Of a stretch of 64,000 nt of DNA, positions 54,257 through 64,000 are shown one piece after another (position 1 is the first letter of the stretch; every line of letters begins with the position of its first letter). This DNA is from Rhizoclosmatium globosum (Eukaryota; Chytridiomycota; Chytridiomycetes; Chytridiales; Chytriomycetaceae), in NCBI GenBank assembly GCA_002104985.1, contig MCGO01000116.1, positions 62,001 to 126,000 on the forward strand, read 5' to 3'. The notes below the pieces were generated by a model. It was not told the DNA's origin. It made no database searches and worked only from the letters and a program-made list of their open reading frames with translations. The position numbers and the translations under genes are program-made.

Positions 54257-55568
54257 ATGGACACTCACGACGATGATTATGAGGCACTTCCAGACAGCCC
54301 CGTCCACGTGAACATGCTTGCCGGTGCATTAGCTGGAATCACCGAGCACGCTCTTATGCATCCAATGGATGCAATCAAGGTATCCCAAGATTATTGCTTG
54401 AATACTCCCCATCCTCAACTGTACACAGACCCGCATGCAAGTCATATCAACAAACCCGAACCTAATCTACTCATCGATATCAAACGCCGTGCAAAGGATA
54501 AGCACAGCGGAAGGTGCATCGGCGCTCTGGCGGGGCGTGACGTCAGTTGTGCTTGGAGCGGGACCGGCCCATGCCCTCTCCTTTGCCGTCTATGAACACT
54601 TTAAGATTGTGTTGGGCGCGGATCAGGATGGGAATCGGGTTCTGGAGTCGGGTACGTCTTGTTTTGCGCTTTTTTCGCTGATGATTGTGAGCGGCGGAGG
54701 CTTTGGAGGGATGTGTGTGGGATGGGATGCAAGAGAGAAGAGAAGGTATAAGATGCAGTCGAGGGTTGAAGGAGGAATTGACCAGTGTGCAAAGTGGTGT
54801 TCCTTGGGTTCACCAGTTAGTAATACGAAATGAGGGGATCGGAACAGCCCACCAACCAGCCAACCAATCACCGTTTTCGACTGAATCTTTCGGATTGCGG
54901 GATATCCAATAATCTTGCGGCGTCCGTTCTCCACTCACTCACCATTATCCCGACTCTTTCACAAACAGCTTATCTAATCCCTCCATTATTCAGCAATTGC
55001 CGGCGCATGCGCAACAATCGCCCACGACGGTCTCATGACCCCCTTCGACGTAATCAAACAACGCATGCAACTTGTCTCAGGCTCCCACTTCTCAACAACC
55101 CTCGCCTGCGCACAGCAAATCGCCCGATCAGAAGGAATCGCCGCTTTCTACGTGTCGTACCCAACAACACTCGCAATGAATATTCCGTTCCATATGATCC
55201 ATTTCAGTTCGTATGAGTATTTCAAGAAGGCGTTGAATCCGGAGGGGAGGTATGACCCGATGAGCCATTGTGTTGCCGGGGGGTTGGCGGGAGGACTTGC
55301 GGCTGCTGTTACGACGCCGTTGGATGTGATCAAGACGTTGTTGCAGACGCGGGCTGTTAGTGATGATGCTGGGGTGAGGAGGGTTGCTGGGTTTAAGGAG
55401 GCGTGGGATCTTGTACTGAAGCGGGAAGGAGTGAAGGGTCTGTTTAGAGGACTGCAGCCGCGAGTGTTGACGAATGTTGCGGCAACGTCGATTTCGTGGA
55501 CGACATATGAGTTTTTGAAAGTAATCTTGGGGCAGAGTCAAAGGAAACCGTTTCCTGTTGTTGCATAA
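54257..55568 (+). CDS. Mitoferrin-like mitochondrial iron carrier, copy A
   Basis: Three exons: 54257-54379, 54429-54651, 54994-55568 (306 aa). Three mitochondrial-carrier repeats: H-P-M-D-A-I-K-T-R-M-Q, T-P-F-D-V-I-K-Q-R-M-Q and T-P-L-D-V-I-K-T-L-L-Q follow the P-x-D-x-x-K/R rule. G-A-L-A-G-I-T-E-H and N-I-P-F-H-M-I-H-F match MRS3/MRS4/mitoferrin, which imports Fe2+ across the inner membrane for heme and Fe-S synthesis. Intron 2 is 342 nt, far longer than the 65-nt intron in the same place of copy B. It shares a 92-bp divergent promoter with FAB1. Confidence 0.93.
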
Positions 55569-55675
55569 TATGATATGAGTTTTGGATGTTTATATAAAAC
55601 AAATGTCACTAGATGTTGGTGTTCATTATTTTAGAAGTTAATGCAGTGAAGAACCAGCTTAGTAAGAAAAGTTAG

Positions 55676-56017
55676 AGCCGCATCGGAGATGAAGTTATTG
55701 ACGCGCCTCAGAAGAAAGGACGTGAGTCAACTCGTGGACGAGATTCAAGTCTGGGTCAGACGCGGGAGACTGGGTGGGAGCACGAGGAGACAAATGCAGC
55801 AATCTCACAAGTTAATTTAGACACCTTTGGTTGCGATTGGCCGCCGGAATTCCTGTCTCCCGAAGATGAATTCCAATTGGTTGAGAATCTCCTTGCCAAG
55901 AAGTATTACAAGGAACAGTGGTCAACAAAACAAGAAACGCGAGAGCTTTACACTCAACAAATTACGATAATGGCGTTATTATTTATTGGCGGGAGTGTCA
56001 GAGAAACAGGCCTCTGA
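55676..56017 (+). CDS. Possible exon of a small unrecognised gene
   Basis: A 113-codon open frame between the two mitoferrins with no usable ATG; it starts right after GTTAG, which can be a splice acceptor. A tiny first exon (ATG TTG at 55613-55618, donor GTGTTC) would join in frame. The peptide has a coding-like composition, including D-W-P-P-E-F-L-S-P-E-D-E-F and K-K-Y-Y-K-E-Q-W. No family recognised. It could also be a pseudogene remnant or chance. Confidence 0.25.
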   Translation, partial: SRIGDEVIDAPQKKGRESTRGRDSSLGQTRETGWEHEETNAAISQVNLDTFGCDWPPEFLSPEDEFQLVENLLAKKYYKEQWSTKQETRELYTQQITIMALLFIGGSVRETGL

Positions 56018-56187
56018 ATATGTAGATAACGCAAAGAATACCTCGATCTTATCGATTTTGTGAGTTGAATTTTCGTGGTCTCGGGTGGAAACGGACCAAT
56101 CAGAATGGAGGAAGGACAATCTTTGCCTCCATTGGAAATGCAAGGGAAAAAGGCAAGAAAGGAAACGTAGTAAGAAAGAAGGACAAG

Positions 56188-57247
56188 ATGTGCAACCACG
56201 ACGATGAGTTTGACTACGAGAGCATCCCGGCAGCTCCTATGCATGTGAACATGGCCTGCGGAGCACTAGCCGGGATCACTGAGCATGCCCTGATGCACCC
56301 GATGGATGCAGTGAAGGTGAGTTATCTAATCTTTCCCGTCTTCTTCTTTGTCCTAGTACTCAACCAATCCAAAACAAACAACAATAGACGCGGATGCAGA
56401 CGCAGCCGACCGTCGCGTACTCGTCCATCAGCACAACTCTTTCCCGAATCGCCTCAAAAGAAGGCGCCGCGAGTCTCTGGCGCGGCGTGTCCTCGGTCGT
56501 TGCCGGTGCCGGTCCCGCACACGCTCTTTCCTTTGCAATCTACGAACACTTCAAAGTCGTCTTTGGCGTCGACGAAGACGGAAACAGAGTGCTTGAGTCG
56601 GGTGCGTTGTTGTAGTTGTTGGTTCTTAGTAATCTAAAACTCACCTTCTTTATTAATTATAATCAGCTGCCGCCGGTGCCTGTGCTACGATTGCCCACGA
56701 CGGTCTCATGACCCCCTTCGATGTCATCAAACAACGCATGCAACTGCAAAGTGGGGCGCGCTTTGCAAACACGGCTGCATGTGCGAAATACCTCCTCAGA
56801 ACAGAGGGTCTGCGTGCTTTCTACGTATCATACCCAACCACGCTCACAATGAACATTCCATACCACTCGGTCCACTTTAGTGCATACGAATACTTTAAAA
56901 AGTCGTTTAACCCTCAAGGAGGGTACGACCCACTGTCTCACTGTATGGCTGGAGGTCTTGCTGGTGGTATGGCTGCGGCGATTACAACGCCACTGGATGT
57001 TGTAAAGACACTGTTACAAACACGTGGGGTTAGTGAAGATGCGGCAGTGAGGAAAGTGAATGGGTTCTCGGATGCCGCGAAATTAGTCTACCAGCGTGGG
57101 GGTGTGAAGGGCTTCTTTAGAGGGTTCCAGCCACGGATCTTGACACACATGCCGGCGGCTGCCATCTCATGGTCAACATATGAGTTCCTGAAAATGACTG
57201 TGTTGGGTGATATTACAAAGCAGCCACAGTTGTCACACCAGCACTAA
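56188..57247 (+). CDS. Mitoferrin-like mitochondrial iron carrier, copy B
   Basis: Three exons: 56188-56316, 56388-56601, 56667-57247 (307 aa). It has the same intron positions and phases as copy A and the same carrier signatures (H-P-M-D-A-V-K-T-R-M-Q; T-P-F-D-V-I-K-Q-R-M-Q; T-P-L-D-V-V-K-T-L-L-Q), with N-I-P-Y-H-S-V-H-F. The ATG at 56188 gives an N-terminus (M-C-N-H-D-D-E-F-D-Y-E) aligned with copy A; an upstream in-frame ATG at 56065 would add a basic extension and is less likely. A tandem duplicate, probably importing ferrous iron into mitochondria. Confidence 0.93.
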
Positions 57248-57412
57248 GGTCTTTCTCTTGGGTTTTTCGTATTCTGATATGATGATGATTGTTACCACCA
57301 CTACTACCCCTCTACCGCTTCCGTAAATTTTGGAATTCCGCGCGCAAGCATTGTAATTTATAATAAAACGATTCATTCCATAACCACAATCTTTTGTTGG
57401 AGATTACTGATA

Positions 57413-58684
57413 TTATTCATCACTTGGATCGCCATCCACCTCCAATGCTCCTTGTTTTCCCCACGATTTTACATCTGTTGATGCAACAAACGGTAGTATA
57501 CTTCCAAATGGAATATGCTGCACGACAGGAAACTTTTTGATTACTTCCGCGACATACATCTTGAGCATTCCACTATTCACTTTCGCCCAACTCACAACCC
57601 CAGAAATATCATACAGCATCGGCGAATGCTCATGAAACGGGCCCTTCTTGACCTCATAAATAAACTGAATCGCCCTCAAATACATATACTCCCCCGCACA
57701 AGCATCCACCACCTCCCGATTCAAAACCGACTTTGGTTTCAAATGCCGATGCCCAACCAACTGCGCGCTTCCCCAATAATAGCACAAAAACTGGTGATCA
57801 TCCAGCCCCCACACACCGTGACTCCCCGCGGGTTCCAGTGTAAACGTCATCTGGAGTTTCCGCGCGAGGTTGAAGTACGCCGGGAGGATCTGGAACGCGA
57901 TGGAGGGTGTGTCTGAAGGGGTGAGGATGTGGAGGAGGCGGAGGGATGTGAGGAAACAGAGGAATGAGAGTTCGTGGCCGGAGCCGTAGTCGAGGCGGGT
58001 TTTGTGGCCGAAGCTTGAGGTTAGGTAGGCGGAGAGTTCGAGGGTTGCGGAGGCGGGTATAGGAGGGGTTGGGATTGTGAGGAAGGGGGTTAAGAGGGAA
58101 TCGGCGGTGGATTCGAGGCGGTCGGACCAGGATCTGAATGCTTTGTTTCCGAATCGTTGAGTGGATTGGTCTTGGAGAGGTGTTTCGGCGATCCAAGTGT
58201 CGAGGGTTTCGAGGAGGGTGAGGAGTTGTTGGATTGCAGGGGATGTAGGTGTTGGTGTTGTGGTAGTGGCTGAGGGCTTTGGGATTGGTTTCCCCGTGCA
58301 TTCGTTGTTTATTTGGACAATGAATGAGAGGATGTAGGCAAGGGCCGGGGACTGGTTATGCGATACTAAACTTTAAGCAATCAACCAACCAAAACAAACA
58401 CGAACCTTGAGCCACTGGGCCATCGCAGCCTCGGAAGTGATTTCTCTGATTGGGTCTCTGAAGTCGCCGATTCGAATTGCGGATTCGAGGTCCGCGCCAA
58501 AGTCAACTTCGATTTCCAAAGAAGAAGAAGAAGAAGAAGACTGGCTCGGCGGTCCCTGGCCAGGCGGTGGCGGCATTCGCGGCATCAAATCAAGGGCGCT
58601 CGCGTTGCCTGGTCGCGGAGGTGGTCGCTGTGGTGGCGGTGGCATCGATCCAACTGGTCGCCGGAACGATCGGTTGCTGTCCAT
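57413..58684 (-). CDS. PP2A activator (PTPA/RRD family)
   Basis: Two exons, 58406-58684 and 57413-58351 (405 aa). A Pro/Ser-rich N-terminus is followed by the PTPA fold: D-Y-G-S-G-H-E-L-S-F-L, L-E-P-A-G-S-H-G-V-W-G-L-D-D, F-L-C-Y-Y-W-G-S-A-Q-L, and H-S-P-M-L-Y-D-I-S-G-V plus G-K-Q-G-A-L near the end. PTPA is a peptidyl-prolyl isomerase-like chaperone that activates PP2A catalytic subunits. The long N-terminal extension and acidic C-terminus suggest the RRD2-type branch, but this is not certain. It starts 26 bp downstream of the PHD gene's stop. Confidence 0.95.
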
Positions 58685-58710
58685 TTCTCTCTCGCTTTTA
58701 TTGCTTCTTA

Positions 58711-60755
58711 TTATTTAGCCATCAAATCTCGAATTGTCGCTACATAGTCATCAACACTCGTTTCATCCGGTGTGATTGCAGACAACTTCAACTGATTGAA
58801 AATAACTACCAAATTGGCTCTCAAGCTCACTAGAGTCGTGTCTTGAAGCGCCAATTTTGACTTGAGCGCGTCGATTTCCTTCTTCAGATTGTTTAATTCA
58901 GATGTTTCGTGCGCCTTGTCCAAGAGTGAGTCCAGTGCAGAGGCTGCAGATGCAACAGGAGCGGCGGGCTTGGATGGTGCTGGTCCTGTAATCACGGTTA
59001 AATTGTTCAGAGACATGAATTACCAAATACTTACTGCTGAGTGCGGGTATGAGTGTCTTGAGATCTTGGGCTAGTTTTTCTTGGTTTCTTATAATATTCT
59101 TCAATGTCTCGGCTGGAGTCTCTGAAGGACCGCTTGACCTGCAAACATCCATTTAGAATGATATACTGTAGTGAAAAACGAACAAACGGCTTACATGTCT
59201 CTCGGTTTGGGAAATCCAGGTGGAGCTGTTGGGCGAGGTTTTGAGAGGTCCTTATTTGGGTTGGCAGTCAGAGGCGATGCGTCGGAAACCCGTCTGGCTG
59301 GATTGTTGTTGTTATTCGGCGGATGCAGACTGTTCATGGCAGATAGTTTGGGTCTTTGCTGTGCGGGAGTTGTTGCTTCCTTCCCGAATATCTCTGAAGC
59401 GAGCTTTGAATTTCCACCCATCCCAGGACGATTCGAATTACTGCTTGCATTTGATTCTCTCTTGATATCTCCACCACTTGAACGTCTTCCCGGAGCTTCA
59501 TCGACGGCCATACTCTCAATCTCCTCCTCTTCTTCCTCGCCGTCTTCTTCGTCCTCTTCTTCAAAATCACTGCCAATTTTCTCGTTCCCACGGCGTTTCT
59601 TGCCAACATGCTCAGTATCGCTTCCATCAGAATCTACAACACGACGCTTGACAACTTTATCCGACGATGAACTCTTTTCCTTTTCCAACAACCGTTTTCG
59701 TTCCTCCTTTCCGGCCTCCCAATCTTTCAAATCGCCGACTTTTCCTTTCTTGATTGTGTTTACACTGTTGTTGCTCGAATTGTTTGACGAGACCTGCTTC
59801 TTTGGCTCCTCTTCACGTTCCTTCTTCTTTCCGCCATTGAAATGGTCGCCACATAGCAACAAATGACCATGGTTTTTGGCGCTCTTTCTTTGATGCGGTT
59901 TCAGGTAACCTTCTTTGATTGCACAAGAAATATGGAATCTGTTGTTACAGTTTTTGGAGCATCGGACACGAAGCCCTGATTTGGAGTTGCAAATTGAGCA
60001 AGGATGATTCGTTTGAAGAAGGAATCCCTGAACTTTGATGGGATCGTCTCTGAAACGGTATTAAAATTGAACTCCAAAATGATGGATAAACTTTCTCCTT
60101 ACCCTTTTGAAGATCCGCCGAGACCACCAATGTCACTATTCCAAATCGCGCAGTTCACATGAATAAACGTCGGTTCGCCCTTTTCGTAGAAAGTTGTTTT
60201 TCGCAGTGCATAGTCTTCCTTGTTATCACAACAAATGACTCTCGCATCTGCAAGTGTTTTTCTGAGGGAACAGCGGTCGCAGTACCATTCGCCTGTTTAA
60301 CGAAGATGGTTAATAGGGTTTTGCTGCAAAGATGAGAGGGTGAGTCACCTTCTGGAATGACGAGACCAGATTGGTAGCATGCTGATGAGACATGATTAAT
60401 ATCGAGTTTATTGAATTGTGTGGTGTTGAACGTACAAGGATGGACGGCCAGTTTGCATCCATCGACAGAGCGATCGACTCCATCACAGAGCAGCAATGTT
60501 CCATGCGAAGTACAAACACAGCACTCTATACAATATTTACATCAGGTTAAACAGATAGTACACAAAAGAGGAAGGGTTAGGGTTACCATCATCTGAATCA
60601 TCTTCCTCTTCGTCGTCACCGTCCTCGTCTTCCCCCTCTTCGCCTTCTTCGCCTTCTTCTCCTTCACTGTTGACATTCTCTTCCTCCTTGTCGTGCTTGC
60701 TGCGGTTCGCCTTCTCTTTTCCAAGTGTTGTCAGCGATATGACTTTGGAGCTCAT
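58711..60755 (-). CDS. PHD / extended-PHD chromatin reader
   Basis: Seven exons: 60587-60755, 60436-60525, 60349-60381, 60103-60292, 59195-60049, 59035-59138, 58711-58985 (571 aa). An acidic N-terminus precedes a PHD finger (E-C-C-V-C, L-L-C-D-G, V-H-P-S-C-Y and W-Y-C-D-R-C) assembled over three exons. An extended PHD follows with V-H-V-N-C-A-I-W, C-S-I-C, F-H-I-S-C-A and L-L-C-G-D-H. The rest is Lys/Glu/Ser-rich with acidic runs, then a C-terminal coiled coil. The PHD-knuckle-ePHD order is typical of JADE/BRPF/PHF14-like proteins that read histone H3 in acetyltransferase complexes. Which complex is not known. Confidence 0.85.
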
Positions 60756-61055
60756 TTGACTTTTGGCAAATAATAAATAGGAAGGAAAGAGAAAAAGAAA
60801 CCATCTTTATATCATAGTAGAGTTTATTGGAGAGCGTGCTATGGCAATCTTTTGCGGTAATCTCGTTGAATACACCTTGTGCCTGATTAGAAAGAGTTTC
60901 CATGTCTCGTAACCTTCACTGCCGTATTAATTACGCAATAAAACGCGTATCCAATCACGCAACCACTTCATCCACTACTTTTTTCTTTTTCGTTGTTCTC
61001 TTCCCAAAAACCCTCTTCAAAACCAACAAAGACTGCGCACCCACCCAATCCAAAG

Positions 61056-64000
61056 ATGGGTATCCCCGCGCTCTTCCGCTGGCTCAGCAACAAGTACCCA
61101 AAAGTAACGTCTCAGTGTGTCGAAGAAAAGCCGCGCGAACACAATGGCATCATAATCCCTGTCGACTATTCACAGCCAAATCCAAACGGATGCGAATTTG
61201 ACAACTTGTACCTCGACATGAACGGTATCATCCACCCGTGTTGTCACCCGGAAGACAAGCCGGCCCCAAACTCGGAGGACGAGATGATGGTTGAGATTTT
61301 CAAGTACATTGATCGTATCTTGGGCATTATTCGGCCAAGGAAGGTTTTGTACATGGCTATTGGTAGGGATTTTTTTATATTGTCTTGGACTGACTGTGGG
61401 TGCTGACGGCTGTGATGTGTTTAGATGGAGTTGCTCCGCGTGCCAAAATGAATCAGCAACGTTCTCGTCGTTTCCGTGCGTCTCAGGAAGCTGCAGAAAA
61501 GGCTGAGGAAGAAGAAAAGTTGAAGCAAGAGTGGGAACGAGAGCATGGTTCTATTCAAGTGGAGGGAGGAAAGAAGGCTGCCTTCGATTCTAACTGTATC
61601 ACGCCTGGAACTCCATTCATGGCAAACCTCGCCGTTGCTCTGCGCTACTATATTAGTGACCGGTTAAATAAGGATCCAGCTTGGAAGGATGTGAGTCTTA
61701 CAATATGTTACCTGCTTGACACTCAACATTTTTCCTCCTTATCTCCTCCTCATAACCATCATCCATTGGCGAACAAATCTATAACATCAAACACGAACCT
61801 TCGAATAATTTCTCAATAAATTCTGGTATCTTGCTCGTGATCTGATCCGTCGTGCTGATTATATCGAATTATCCCCCTTCTCCCACCTCCTAAAATAATC
61901 GCGGAACCTGAATGCGATTTCTCTATCATTCCTTCTCATTCCCAATCATCATATCATCTGCGAAAATCTTGTTTTACAACACTACATACCATAGTTGAAA
62001 ATCATTCTCTCTGATGCATCTGTGCCAGGAGAAGGAGAGCACAAGATTATGGACTTTATTCGTCGCGAACGTATTCAAAAGGATTGGGACCCCAACACGT
62101 CCCACGTATTGTACGGTCTTGACGCCGATTTGATCATGTTGGCGTTGGCGACACATGAACCCCACTTCAAAATTCTTCGTGAGGACGTTTTCTTCAATCA
62201 GAACAATAACTCGAGAGGATGTTTTATCTGTGGGCAGACTGGACATCAGGCGAGTGAATGTACTGGTGAGTGAACTAGAGATTTTAAAGTTGCAAGAGTT
62301 GTTCTGACATCTTTTTGTCCTTGAAGGAAAGAAAAAGGAAAAGAATGGAGAGTTTGATGAAAAGGCTCCAGCTGTTGTTGAAAAGCCGTACGTGTTCCTT
62401 CACGTAGCTACGTTGCGTGAATACTTGGCTGCAGAGCTTTACGTCCACAACACTCCATTCCAATGGGACCTTGAGCGTGCACTCGATGATTGGGTTTTCC
62501 TTTGTGTAAGTTTCGTCCAACACTGTGCATGTACCTCGACTGACTTGTATCTCACCTCCAGTTCTTTGTCGGAAACGATTTCTTGCCTCACATTCCATCC
62601 CTCGAAATCCGTGAAGGAGCAATCGACACCCTCATTGGCATTTGGAAACGAAACCTCCATTCCTTTGGCGGATACATCACAAACTGCGGTGACATTGATT
62701 TGACCCGTGCGCAAGTCCTTCTTGTTGAGCTTGGACAAGTGGAAGATGAAGTGTTTGTGAAGCGTCGTGAAGAGGAAGAGCGTAAGCGTCAGGGCCGGAT
62801 ACGAAGAAAACAAGAGGCCAAGGCCCGTGCTGCAGGAATCACAAAAGTGAATGCTGCTGGTTTTAATACCGGCAAGAAGGGGGGCGAGAGAGATCGAGTT
62901 GCAGTTGCACATGACATGTCGAGTGTGCAAAGTTTCAGTGTGAAAGACTTTGCGAATAAGGCTAAGGCAGCTCAGGACAATGTTCCAACTGAGTTGAAGA
63001 ATGCTGCTAATAAGGCTGCCGCTGAAGCTTTGAAGAAGAGTTTGATGGGAGACGTTGAGACAGGTATCAAACGTAAAGCTGAGGATGATGAGCCCGCCTC
63101 TGTAGAAGAAGTGACCAAGAAAGTTGCGTATGATGCTGCGGAGGAAGAAGAGGAAGAGGTTTTGGAGGAAGGAGGTGGTGCAATTATTGATGACGATGAC
63201 GATGTTGTGGAAGAATCCGTTGTTGACATTGTTGCTCCCATCATCAAACCACCTGTCAAGAAGCCAGAAGAGGATGACGATGATGCTGAACCTGAGGACA
63301 ACGTTCGTTTGTGGGAGCCTGGATGGAAGAAGCGTTACTACGAGAAGAAGTTTTTCGTTGATGAAGGAGACAAACCATTCATTAGAGAGTGAGTTCCTCT
63401 TTTATCGTCTTAATGGTACGTGATAAACTAATTCGTTGTAAACAGAGTCGTAACTAGATATGTCGAAGGATTTTGTTGGGTTCTCAAGTACTATTATCAA
63501 GGTTGCCAATCGTGGAAGTGGTTTTTCCCATACCACTACTCCCCATTCGCCAGTGACTTTGATTTCATTGGTACTCTTGACATCAAGTTTGAGCTTGGAA
63601 CACCATTCAACCCAATGAACAACTAATGGGAGTTTTCCCGGCTGCTTCCCGCCAACACATCCCACAAGTCTTCCACAAGTTGATGTTGGACGAAACTCCC
63701 CATCATTGACTTTTATCCTGAAAAGTTCCCTCTTGACTTGAACGGAAAGAAGTATGCTTGGCAAGGTGTTGCCCTCTTCCCTTTATTGACGAAACCCGAC
63801 TCCTGAAAGAGATGCAGCCGTTGTACCCCTTACTTTCTGAGGAAGAAGTCCACAGAAACTCCAAGGGTAGCGAAATTATTTACGTGAGAGAAGGAAACCC
63901 ACTCTTTGAAGATATGTGCGACATTATGGCCAAACAACCCTCGTCACCTGTCCCAATCGTACCCAAAAACTCGGCGCGGTTATTGGGATACCTTCTCCCA
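61056..64000 (+). CDS. RAT1: 5'-3' exoribonuclease RAT1/XRN2 (3' end beyond window; frame broken)
   Basis: Exons 61056-61362, 61425-61690, 61995-62265, 62327-62505, 62562-63388 and 63446 onward. [10 protein letters not shown] starts the XRN catalytic domain; [21 protein letters not shown] and [10 protein letters not shown] hold the metal-binding acidic residues. A CCHC zinc knuckle ([14 protein letters not shown]) marks the nuclear Rat1/Xrn2 type rather than Xrn1. It degrades RNA after poly(A)-site cleavage (torpedo termination) and in rRNA maturation. Three small indels at about 63620, 63698 and 63777 break the frame; beyond them the protein is again well conserved to the window end. Intron 2 is 304 nt. 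Confidence 0.92.

Noticed and set aside
59171..59866. 231-codon plus-strand ORF
   Set aside because: Antisense to the PHD gene exon 5; Ser/Pro/Leu-rich mirror of its Glu/Lys/Ser-rich coding sequence.
61691..61994. Possible RNA gene in the 304-nt RAT1 intron
   Set aside because: No box C/D or H/ACA layout and no extended pairing were seen; it appears to be just a long AT-rich intron.

Overview
This window looks like a gene-dense chromosome segment from a fungus, probably an early-diverging, chytrid-like one. The evidence is inference from gene content, not a phylogenetic test. Nearly all introns are 39-70 nt with GTRNGT donors and CTAAC/CTGAC-type branch sites. Fungal markers include an ERT1/AcuK-type Zn2Cys6 regulator, GUP1, MET10, a HET-domain protein and a fungal 9.5 kDa-like complex I subunit. 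These sit beside genes less usual in model fungi (a TRAF7-like RING/WD40 protein, STEEP1, NUP43, NRDE2). I rebuilt about 40 genes by hand. Almost every multi-exon model closes to an exact multiple of three; the two exceptions are the Wee1-like kinase and the RAT1/XRN2 gene, which carry apparent frameshifts.

Layout. 1-6360: a head-to-tail array of six intronless seven-transmembrane (7TM) paralogs on the minus strand, only 27-67 bp apart; the first runs off the window. 6404-8606: ERT1-like regulator and a PPIL3-type cyclophilin. 8607-10317: long intergenic stretch with a cluster of inverted repeats. 10318-18258: a Glu/Val-rich unknown protein, RUVBL1, STEEP1, a small GPI-type protein, a TRAF7-like E3 ligase and ITPase. 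18392-20547: a seventh 7TM paralog and two related small secreted proteins. 21033-25009: tandem GUP1-type acyltransferases. 25068-31915: Wee1-like kinase, DUF4326 protein, FAD monooxygenase, HET-domain protein with an N-myristoylation signal. 31999-38009: NRDE2, PPIL1 and an unrelated 7TM protein.

38222-39549: three tandem microprotein genes, each with a TATA box. 39687-42502: NUP43, a complex I small subunit and a MIC12-like small mitochondrial protein. 42704-49335: cytochrome P450 and a very large sulfite reductase flavoprotein fused to a degenerate siroheme-synthase-like module. 49610-57247: FAB1-type PI3P 5-kinase without FYVE, and two tandem mitoferrins. 57413-64000: PTPA (PP2A activator), a PHD/ePHD chromatin reader, and the 5' part of RAT1/XRN2.

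Themes: strong local tandem duplication (7TM x6 plus one, GUP1 x2, mitoferrin x2, small GPI proteins x2, microproteins x3); very short bidirectional promoters (31 bp between the NRDE2 and PPIL1 start codons); and several RNA-processing genes (PPIL1, PPIL3, NRDE2, RAT1). The most novel candidates are the pseudo-siroheme-synthase/MET10 fusion, the 7TM array, the microprotein family and the myristoylated HET protein.
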